From contig DASQSE010000052.1 of assembly GCA_035642535.1 (NCBI GenBank), positions 1 through 64,000 of the forward strand: a stretch of DNA of 64,000 nt. Direction: 5' to 3'. Position numbers and translations under genes: made by a program. Each line of letters starts with the position of its first letter. The stretch's first letter is position 1. The DNA comes from Jatrophihabitans sp035642535. Lineage in GTDB: Bacteria > Actinomycetota > Actinomycetes > Mycobacteriales > Jatrophihabitantaceae. The notes beneath the pieces are model-generated. The model saw nothing but the letters and a program-made list of their open reading frames with translations, had not been told where the DNA came from and did not search any database. Positions 46,885 through 54,050 of this stretch are shown here, piece after piece.

Positions 46885-47544
46885 GTGCGGATCGTCATCG
46901 CCCGGTGCAGCGTCGACTACGTCGGCCGGCTGACGGCCCACCTGCCGCTCGCCACCCGGCTGCTGATGGTGAAGTCGGACGGCTCCGTGCTGGTCCACTC
47001 CGACGGTGGCTCGTACAAGCCGCTGAACTGGATGAGCCCGCCGTGCAGTTTCGTCGAGGCCGACCTCGTCTGGACGGTGACCAACAAAGCGGGCGAGCAG
47101 CTGATCATCAATATCGACTCGATCGAGCACGATTCCGCGCATGATCTCGGCGTCGATCCCGGCCTGGTCAAGGACGGTGTCGAGGCGCATCTGCAGCGGC
47201 TGCTCGCCGAGCAGATCCACACGCTCGGGGCGGGCTATCGGCTCGTGCGCCGCGAGTACCCGACACCGATCGGGCCGGTCGACATCCTGGCGCGCGACCC
47301 GGCCGGCGTCGCGGTCGCCGTCGAGATCAAGCGGCGCGGTGAGATCGACGGCGTCGAGCAGCTCACCCGGTATCTCGACCTGCTCAACCGCGACCCGCTG
47401 CTCGCGCCGGTGCGCGGCGTGTTCGCCGCGCAGGAGATCAAACCGCAGGCTCGCACGCTCGCCGAGGATCGTGGCATCGCGTGCCTCGTCCTCGACTACG
47501 ACGCGCTGCGCGGCCTCGACGATCCCTCCCAGCGCCTGTTCTGA
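46885..47544 (+). CDS. nucS: Mismatch-specific endonuclease NucS/EndoMS
   Basis: The 219-residue enzyme performs non-canonical mismatch repair in actinobacteria and archaea, which lack MutS/MutL. The N-terminal DNA-binding half begins MRIVIARCSVDYVGRL. The C-terminal PD-(D/E)XK nuclease shows PIGPVDILARDPAGVAVAVE and EIKRRGEIDGVEQLTRYLD, which supply the Asp, Glu and Lys of the catalytic site. Actinobacterial NucS ends in a beta-clamp-binding peptide; here the end is PSQRLF, which fits. The GTG at 46885 gives the usual start; a longer frame runs antisense into the lipoprotein gene. Confidence 0.94.
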   Translation: MRIVIARCSVDYVGRLTAHLPLATRLLMVKSDGSVLVHSDGGSYKPLNWMSPPCSFVEADLVWTVTNKAGEQLIINIDSIEHDSAHDLGVDPGLVKDGVEAHLQRLLAEQIHTLGAGYRLVRREYPTPIGPVDILARDPAGVAVAVEIKRRGEIDGVEQLTRYLDLLNRDPLLAPVRGVFAAQEIKPQARTLAEDRGIACLVLDYDALRGLDDPSQRLF

Positions 47545-47806
47545 AGTCTTCGCGCGTTTCGTCCGCGACAACCGGGCCGCTTGGGTGTCAAGACGGGACG
47601 TTCGGCCTGCCCCGATGGGAGCGCGGAAGCGTAACGCTGAAGCCGCGCTAGGGGGGCGCAAGCGAACGGGGGTACTAGGTACTTCGGCGGTTTAGGCCGT
47701 CTGCGCCGCAATGTCCCCAGCGAGTAACGACCCGGGTGCTGTGTGGCGCTGAGACGTCAGCGGCACCGGGAACCCTCGGGCCGCAATCGGGGATCGGGGG
47801 ATCTTC

Positions 47807-49708
47807 ATGCACCACAAGCCACGGCTGCGCAGAAGCCGACTAATCTCACTTTGCGCCGCAGCGGCGCTCGTGATCGCCGGGGTCGCGGCAATCTCGCTAA
47901 CGGCGTCGGCGGCCGCCGGCTCGGCACCGGTTACCGGTGCCGCGTTCACGACCGTCAACGAGAGCGTCGATGGCACCGGCCACTGCCAGAACGGGAACCC
48001 GAACGTCAACTGCAACATCTACGACGGCAAGCAGTACGTGTGGCTGAACGGTGGCCCGTCGGTCGCGTACGTCGGCGACGGGAGCTACTTTTTCGCGGTG
48101 CTGGATCCGGGTGGACAGGCCGACCCGAACGACGGCGCCACGAAGAACCTGTCGGACGACTACGACGCTTACACCAACCGTACGTTCAATGTTTCGGGTG
48201 GGACGGTGAGCTACGGCGGCTCGCACGACTTCACCTCGAACAAGGTCCGGCTGATGCCGTATGCGGACACCAGCAACCCGGGCGGCGTCTACATCATGGC
48301 GATCTGCTCGCTGGCCGACGGCTACCCCGTCAACGCGAGCGACTGCAAGTACGACGCGTTCAAGGTGCAGGAGGGCGAGGTCACGCCCGGTCTGCCGCTG
48401 ACGATCACCAAGGATGCGAACGGCGCTTACGACAACACCTACACGTGGACGATCACCAAGGACGTCGACAAGACGATCGTGAAGCAGGTCGGCGGATCGG
48501 CCAACTTCAACTACACGGTGACCGTGACACACGACGGCGGCACGATCAGCAACGTGAGGGTGACCGGCACGATCAGCGTGTTCAACCCCAACGTCGACGG
48601 CAGCAACAGCACTGTGCCGGTAGACATCGACGGCGTCACCGATCAGCTGTCCGACGGCACAGTGTGCGCGGTGACCAACGGCGGCGCCCAGACATTGACG
48701 CAGGCAAAGACGGACTTCGCCTACACCTGCGACCTGTCCGGCCTGCCGCAGGGCGAGTTGGACAACACAGCATCCGTCGCGTGGTCCCAGCAGTTCCTGG
48801 ACAACGGCAGCTTGCTGGAGGACAACTCGGCTGACTTCACGTTCGAGAACATCAGCTTCGCCGAGAACGCCATCGACGAATGCGCGAACGTGAGCGACAG
48901 CTACGCGGGCACACTGGGCACGGTGTGCGTCGGCGACTCGAACCCGAAGACGTTCACGTATCAACGGACGATCCCGGTGCCGGCGAACGACTGCGTGAGC
49001 TATGACAACACCGGAACCTTCACGACGAACGACTCCGGCGCGACCGGATCAGCGAGCCAGAGGGTGACAGTGTGTGGTCCGGCCAAGACGGGCGCTCTGA
49101 CGATCGGGTTCTGGAAGAACACCAACGGCCAGAACCTGATCACGACCTACTGCCAGAACCCGGCGCTGGCGAACTACCTGAAGGGGCTCGGCGGAGGAAC
49201 CGGACCATTTGCGAACGCGCCCACGACCTCGTGCAAGGACCTGGCGTCCTATGTCTCCGGCATCCTGTCCGGCGCCTCGGCGACTGACATGAACAAGATG
49301 CTCAAGGCGCAGATGCTGGGCACCGCGCTCGATGTCTGGTTCAGCGGCTCGGGATGGACGTCGACAACGATCAGCAAGGTCAAGCCGCCGTCGAACTTCC
49401 TGTCCCACAACAGCCTCGGCGGCTTCAAGATGGACACCACCGCGGTCTGCCCGATGGTCGACAACACCACCACCGGCACGGCGACGTGCAAGAACAACAC
49501 GCCGTCGACCGATGCGGTCGCGTCGAGTGCGGTGCCGAGCTCGCCGATGAGCATGCAGGCGATCCTCGACTTCGCAGCGACGACGCCCGCGCCCTTCAAC
49601 GGCTCGACCGCGAGTTCGGTGTGGTATGGCGGTAACCGCACGTTGCAGGAGATCCTTAAGAACGTCTTCGACCAGTTCAACAACCAGTACGCCTTCGGGT
49701 CGTTCTGA
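47807..49708 (+). CDS. Large secreted protein with DUF11-like repeats and GFWKN domain
   Basis: The 633-residue protein has an N-terminal signal peptide (basic RLRRSRLISLC, hydrophobic AAALVIAGVAAISL). Its N-terminal domain (about 45-200) contains YDGKQYVWLNGGPS. Two beta-sandwich modules follow (about 200-420; TWTITKDVDKTIVKQ, FNYTVTVTHDGG), resembling DUF11/cell-surface repeats. The C-terminal region (about 425-633) starts GALTIGFWKNTNGQNL, a motif seen in other secreted actinobacterial proteins. There is no LPXTG or C-terminal anchor. The 262-base upstream gap has no recognised element. Probably extracellular or wall-associated; function unknown. Confidence 0.78.
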   Translation: MHHKPRLRRSRLISLCAAAALVIAGVAAISLTASAAAGSAPVTGAAFTTVNESVDGTGHCQNGNPNVNCNIYDGKQYVWLNGGPSVAYVGDGSYFFAVLDPGGQADPNDGATKNLSDDYDAYTNRTFNVSGGTVSYGGSHDFTSNKVRLMPYADTSNPGGVYIMAICSLADGYPVNASDCKYDAFKVQEGEVTPGLPLTITKDANGAYDNTYTWTITKDVDKTIVKQVGGSANFNYTVTVTHDGGTISNVRVTGTISVFNPNVDGSNSTVPVDIDGVTDQLSDGTVCAVTNGGAQTLTQAKTDFAYTCDLSGLPQGELDNTASVAWSQQFLDNGSLLEDNSADFTFENISFAENAIDECANVSDSYAGTLGTVCVGDSNPKTFTYQRTIPVPANDCVSYDNTGTFTTNDSGATGSASQRVTVCGPAKTGALTIGFWKNTNGQNLITTYCQNPALANYLKGLGGGTGPFANAPTTSCKDLASYVSGILSGASATDMNKMLKAQMLGTALDVWFSGSGWTSTTISKVKPPSNFLSHNSLGGFKMDTTAVCPMVDNTTTGTATCKNNTPSTDAVASSAVPSSPMSMQAILDFAATTPAPFNGSTASSVWYGGNRTLQEILKNVFDQFNNQYAFGSF

Positions 49709-49730
49709 GGATTTGCTCACAGAGAAGGTG

Positions 49731-49760
49731 CGAGGGCCCCGGCAATCGCCGGGGCCCTCG
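49731..49760. terminator. Strong perfect hairpin terminator
   Basis: CGAGGGCCCCGGC (49731-49743) and GCCGGGGCCCTCG (49748-49760) form a perfect 13-base stem with an AATC loop, 22 bases after the stop of the secreted-protein gene. No T-run follows, as is usual in high-GC actinobacteria. It insulates the hydroxybutyryl-CoA dehydrogenase gene. Confidence 0.85.
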
Positions 49761-49846
49761 GCTTCGCCGTGCAGCGCTCACATTCGGCGCATGTGAGCGG
49801 GACGTCGATTGAGTTAGGGTTCGGCGATCGGCGCCTAGGAGGACGC

Positions 49847-51622
49847 ATGGCACGGGAGTTCAAGCAGGTCGGCGTGATCGGTCTCGGCACCATGGGCGCT
49901 GGTATCACCGAGGTGTTCGCACGCAACGGGCTGTCGGTCGTCGGCATCGAGAAGGACGACGAGAGCATCGCGCGCGGGCGCGCGCACATCGAGCACTCCA
50001 CCGGCCGCGCCGTCGACCGCGGCAAGCTTTCGGTCGACGACCAGCAGGATCTGCTCGCGCGCATCTCGTACGGCACGGACATGTCCGCACTAGCCGAGGT
50101 CGATCTGGTCGTCGAGGCAGTTCCTGAGCAGCTCGACCTGAAACGTGGGGTCTTCACCGCGCTGGACGGCATCTGCAAGCCAGACACGATCCTGGCCAGC
50201 AACACGTCCTCGCTGTCGGTCACCGAGATCGCGGTGGCCACCGGCCGGCCGGGCAAGGTCGTCGGGATGCACTTCTTCAACCCGGCTCCGGTGATGAAGC
50301 TCGTCGAGGTCGTCCACACCGTCGTCACCGAGCCCGACGTCGTCGCCGACGTCGAGGCCTTCGTCCAGCAGCTCGGCAAGGTCGACGTCACGGTCGGCGA
50401 CCGCGCCGGGTTCATCGCCAACGCGCTGTTGTTCGGCTATCTCAACCACGCGGTGTCACTGTACGAATCTCGCTTCGCCTCGCGCGAGGACATCGACGCC
50501 GCCATGCGCCTCGGCTGCGGGCTGCCGATGGGTCCACTGGCGCTGTTGGACCTCATCGGGCTGGACACCGCCTACGAGATCCTCGACACGATGTACAAGC
50601 AGGGCCGCGACCGGCTGCACGCGCCCTGCCCGATCTTCAAGCAGATGATCACCGCGGGCCTGCTCGGCCGGAAGTCGAGCCGCGGCTTCTACACCTACGA
50701 CGGCCCCGATTCCCCCAACGTCGTCGCGGACGCGCTGACCCCGTCGGCGGACGGCGCGATCGAAGGCGCCCGGTCGGTGACGCGAGTCGGCGTCGTCGGC
50801 TCCGGCACGATGGCGACCGGCATCGTCGAGGTGTTCGCCAAGGCCGGCTACGACGTCACCTTTGTCGCCCGCTCGCGCGACAAGGTCGACGCCGTGGTGA
50901 AGGCCGTCACCCGCTCCCTCGACAAAGCGGTGCAGCGCGGCAAGCTTGCCGATACCGACCGGGACAAGGCGCTTGCCCGGATTACCGGGACTACGTCGCT
51001 GGACGATCTCGCCGCGGCGCAGCTCGTCGTCGAGGCCGTCGTCGAGGACCTCATCGTCAAGCAGACGCTGTTCTCGAACCTGGACGACATCTGCGCGCCC
51101 GGGACGGTCCTCGCCACGACGACGTCCTCGCTGCCGGTCATCGAGTGCGCCATGGCGACCTCGCGGCCGTCCGAGGTGATCGGCATGCACTTCTTCAACC
51201 CGGCGTCGGTGATGCGGCTCGTCGAGATCGTCGCCACCGTGTCGACCACGGCGGACGTCGAGGCCACGGTCCTGGACGTCGCGAAGAAGCTGGGCAAGCA
51301 CGCGGTGCGCTGTGGTGACCGCGCCGGCTTCATCGTGAACGCGCTGCTCTTCCCGTATTTGAACGACGCGGTGAAGATGCTCGAGGCCCACTACGCGACC
51401 GCCGACGGCATCGACTCGGCGATGAAGGTCGGCTGCGGCTACCCGATGGGTCCGTTCGAGTTGCTGGACGTCGTCGGCAACGACGTCTCCCTGGCCATCG
51501 AGCGGACGCTGTACCAGGAGTTCCGCGAGCCCGGCTTCGCTCCCGCGCCGCTCCTCGAGCACCTGGTGACCGCGGGCCGCCTGGGCCGCAAGACCGGCAA
51601 GGGCTTCCGCGACTATTCCTGA
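49847..51622 (+). CDS. Tandem-fused 3-hydroxybutyryl-CoA dehydrogenase
   Basis: The 591-residue protein is two complete 3-hydroxyacyl-CoA dehydrogenases in one chain. Each half has its own NAD fold and C-terminal dimerisation domain. The first has GLGTMGAGI at about 12-20 and catalytic His142 in GMHFFNPAPVMKLVE. The second has GSGTMATGI near 318 and His448 in GMHFFNPASVMRLVE. Each half ends with a G-RKS/T-GFY or GKGF signature. Single-domain homologues are about 285 residues. It would reduce acetoacetyl-CoA to 3-hydroxybutyryl-CoA for the ethylmalonyl-CoA pathway. AGGAGG precedes the ATG. Confidence 0.92.
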   Translation: MAREFKQVGVIGLGTMGAGITEVFARNGLSVVGIEKDDESIARGRAHIEHSTGRAVDRGKLSVDDQQDLLARISYGTDMSALAEVDLVVEAVPEQLDLKRGVFTALDGICKPDTILASNTSSLSVTEIAVATGRPGKVVGMHFFNPAPVMKLVEVVHTVVTEPDVVADVEAFVQQLGKVDVTVGDRAGFIANALLFGYLNHAVSLYESRFASREDIDAAMRLGCGLPMGPLALLDLIGLDTAYEILDTMYKQGRDRLHAPCPIFKQMITAGLLGRKSSRGFYTYDGPDSPNVVADALTPSADGAIEGARSVTRVGVVGSGTMATGIVEVFAKAGYDVTFVARSRDKVDAVVKAVTRSLDKAVQRGKLADTDRDKALARITGTTSLDDLAAAQLVVEAVVEDLIVKQTLFSNLDDICAPGTVLATTTSSLPVIECAMATSRPSEVIGMHFFNPASVMRLVEIVATVSTTADVEATVLDVAKKLGKHAVRCGDRAGFIVNALLFPYLNDAVKMLEAHYATADGIDSAMKVGCGYPMGPFELLDVVGNDVSLAIERTLYQEFREPGFAPAPLLEHLVTAGRLGRKTGKGFRDYS

Positions 51623-51763
51623 GCCTGACCGGAGCTGCTCAAAGCACCTCGACACACCGCCCCGATAGGGCAATAGGGCCCCTAAAGACCACCGGACCCG
51701 TGCCGATCCGACCTGTGGTGCCTCGAATGTGTTGGCATGCGCCGGCGCCGGAGAGGATCGGTC

Positions 51764-52906
51764 GTGACTGCTGGGATGCCCGTGGCCAAGCGGCACGTCC
51801 TGTTCGTCGACGACGAGCCGGACCTGCTCGACGGCCTGAGCCGCCTGCTGCGCGCAACGCGCAACGAGCGGCGGGTCAGCTTCGTGTCGACCGCCGACGC
51901 CGCGCTGGAGCTGCTGGCCAGCGAGCCGGTCGACGTGGTCGTCACCGACATGATGATGCCGGGCATGGACGGTGCGGCGCTGCTGCACGAGATCCGCGAC
52001 CGATGGCCCCAGACGGTGCGCATCGTCCTCTCCGGGTATTCCAGCGAGTCGGCATCCATGCGGAGCTCGGCGGTGGCCCACCAGTACCTGAGCAAGCCAT
52101 GCGATGCACCCACGCTGAACGCCGCGCTGCGGACGGCCTGTGGGCTCTCGGACCGGCTCTCTCGTCCGGAGCTGCGCCGGATGCTCGGCGGGCTGGAGGC
52201 GCTGCCGAGCGTGCCGCAGGTGTTCCTGGCGATCAACGCCGCGCTGGCCGAGCCGGACGCCTGCGCGGCGTCGGTGGCGGCGGTCATCGAGGAGGACGCC
52301 GGGTCGTCGGCGAAGATGCTGCAACTGGTCAACTCCGCATTCTTCGGCCTGGCTCGGCGAGTGACCACGGTCCGCGAGGCCGTTACGTTCCTCGGGCTCA
52401 CGCCGGTGCGCAGCATCGTGCTCGCCGCCGAGCTGGAGGGTAGCTTCGCCTCGACGCCCGACCTCGCCGCCGCAGTCGAGGTCATCAACCGGCACAGCAT
52501 GGCGGTGGCCACGCTCGCGCGGGATCTGGCTCCGCCGCAGCAGATGCTCGACGCGTTCGCCGCCGGCATGCTGCATGACGTCGGCCGACTGGCGCTCGCC
52601 GCTTCGGCCCCCGAGCTGTTCCGCGCGGTACGGGACAGGCAGGCAGAGACCGGCGCGCCGACCGTCGTGGTCGAGCAGGAGGTCCTCGACGCAAACCACG
52701 CCGATCTCGGTGCCTACCTGCTGCAGCTGTGGGGGCTGCCGTTGACACTGATCAATCCGGTTGCCCGGCACCACGACGCGGACGCCGTTATCGATCCGGA
52801 CCCGATCGTGGCGGCCGTCGCCCGAGCCGATGCGACGGTGGGCACCGGTGCGGGCTCCGACGTGCCATCCGACGTGCCATCCGAGGTGGTGGACGGCGAT
52901 GGCTGA
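51764..52906 (+). CDS. Response regulator with HDOD output domain
   Basis: The 380-residue protein has a receiver domain (about 8-128): acidic pair Asp16-Asp17, phospho-acceptor Asp62 in VVVTDMMMPGMDG and Lys111 in YLSKPC. An HDOD domain follows from about 137 (LPSVPQVFLAINAAL, LQLVNSAFFGLARRV), keeping His271-Asp272 in GMLHDVGRLAL. HDOD proteins act in signal transduction without proven hydrolase activity. The GTG at 51764 follows GGAGAGGA. The last codons overlap the next gene by eight bases. It is the first of three coupled signalling genes. Confidence 0.9.
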   Translation: MTAGMPVAKRHVLFVDDEPDLLDGLSRLLRATRNERRVSFVSTADAALELLASEPVDVVVTDMMMPGMDGAALLHEIRDRWPQTVRIVLSGYSSESASMRSSAVAHQYLSKPCDAPTLNAALRTACGLSDRLSRPELRRMLGGLEALPSVPQVFLAINAALAEPDACAASVAAVIEEDAGSSAKMLQLVNSAFFGLARRVTTVREAVTFLGLTPVRSIVLAAELEGSFASTPDLAAAVEVINRHSMAVATLARDLAPPQQMLDAFAAGMLHDVGRLALAASAPELFRAVRDRQAETGAPTVVVEQEVLDANHADLGAYLLQLWGLPLTLINPVARHHDADAVIDPDPIVAAVARADATVGTGAGSDVPSDVPSEVVDGDG

Positions 52907-54050
52907 CCGCCGGCCGCGGGTGATGTTCGTCGACGACGAGGTGAACGTCCTGGAGGCGCTGGCTCGTCTCGTGCGCGGTTACGTGCAGGCCGAGCTCGTC
53001 GAATCCCCGATCGAAGCGGCGCAGCTGCTCGAGCGCAGCGTCCAGGATGGCTCGGACGGTTCGGGCGGGTACGCCGCGCTCGTCTCCGACATGCGGATGC
53101 CGGGCATGGACGGGGCGGCGCTGCTCAAGCACGCGAGCGACGTCAGCCCGGACACCACCCGGCTGCTGCTCACCGGATACGCAGACATGAACAGCGCGAT
53201 CGCCGCGGTGAACGAGGGCAACATCTTCCGCTTCCTCACCAAGCCCGCGTCGGCCGCCGACCTGAAGAACGCGATCACGGCCGCGCTGGATCAGCACCAG
53301 CTCATCGTCGATCGGCGGGTGTTGCTCGACCAGACGCTGCGCGGCGCGGTGGAGGCACTCGTCGAGACGCTGGCCATGGCGGAGCCGGTCGCGTTCGCTC
53401 GCGCCGCCCGGCTGCGGCGGCTCACTGCCGGCGTCACCGAGCAGCTGCGCCTGCCGGACGCGTGGGAGGTCGAGGTCGCTGCGCAGCTCGGTGAGATCGG
53501 CATGGTCACGCTGCCGGAGCGGGCGCTCGAAGCGCTGTCGTCCGGCGTGCGCGTCGACCGGACGATCTCGGAGATGCTCGACCGGCTGCCGCAGCTCGCC
53601 GACGACGTACTGAGCCGGATCCCCCGGTTGGAAGGCGTGCGGGACATCGTCCGTGAGCAGCGGCCGGCGAACGGGCCGTTCGGTGCCCGGTCGGAGGTCA
53701 GCGCCGCGGGCCGGGTGCTGCAAGCCGTCCGGGAGTACGACGCGGCGGTGGCTCGCGGCCTCACCGCGCCGGATGCGATGGAACTGCTGCGCGCCCGCCC
53801 GCACCACGATGTACAGGTCCTCGACGCGTTGCAGAACGTGACGTCGGTCGCCGACGGCACCGCAGTCCGCGAAGTCGATCCGGCAAGTCTCTGGGCCGGC
53901 GCCGTGCTGGCCGCCGACGTGCGCAGCAACCGCGGCGTGCTGCTGGTGTCCCGGGGCGAGCCGCTGACCGATCAGATGCTCGTCCGCCTGCGCAACTACG
54001 CCGCGTTGTCCGGCCTGGAGGCGCGGCCTGTCGTCTTCGTTCCCGAGTGA
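52899..54050 (+). CDS. Response regulator with degenerate HD-GYP-like domain
   Basis: The 383-residue protein has a receiver domain (about 6-130: MFVDDEVNVLEAL, phospho-acceptor Asp64 in ALVSDMRMPGMDG, Lys in FLTKPAS). A helical domain resembles HD-GYP of RpfG type by order: AARLRRLTAGVTEQLRLPDA, then QLGEIGMVTLPE where LHDIGKIGIP would be expected. The His-Asp pair and GYP loop are missing, so phosphodiesterase activity is unlikely. A short beta C-terminus (RSNRGVLLVSRGEPLTDQML) is shared with HD-type regulators. Its start overlaps the previous gene; its TGA shares an A with the next ATG. Confidence 0.88.
   Translation: MADRRPRVMFVDDEVNVLEALARLVRGYVQAELVESPIEAAQLLERSVQDGSDGSGGYAALVSDMRMPGMDGAALLKHASDVSPDTTRLLLTGYADMNSAIAAVNEGNIFRFLTKPASAADLKNAITAALDQHQLIVDRRVLLDQTLRGAVEALVETLAMAEPVAFARAARLRRLTAGVTEQLRLPDAWEVEVAAQLGEIGMVTLPERALEALSSGVRVDRTISEMLDRLPQLADDVLSRIPRLEGVRDIVREQRPANGPFGARSEVSAAGRVLQAVREYDAAVARGLTAPDAMELLRARPHHDVQVLDALQNVTSVADGTAVREVDPASLWAGAVLAADVRSNRGVLLVSRGEPLTDQMLVRLRNYAALSGLEARPVVFVPE

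Noticed and set aside
47545..47806. A cyclic-di-AMP or cyclic-di-GMP riboswitch before the secreted-protein gene
   Set aside because: The conserved core strings of either class were not found by eye, so it is listed only as an unassigned leader.
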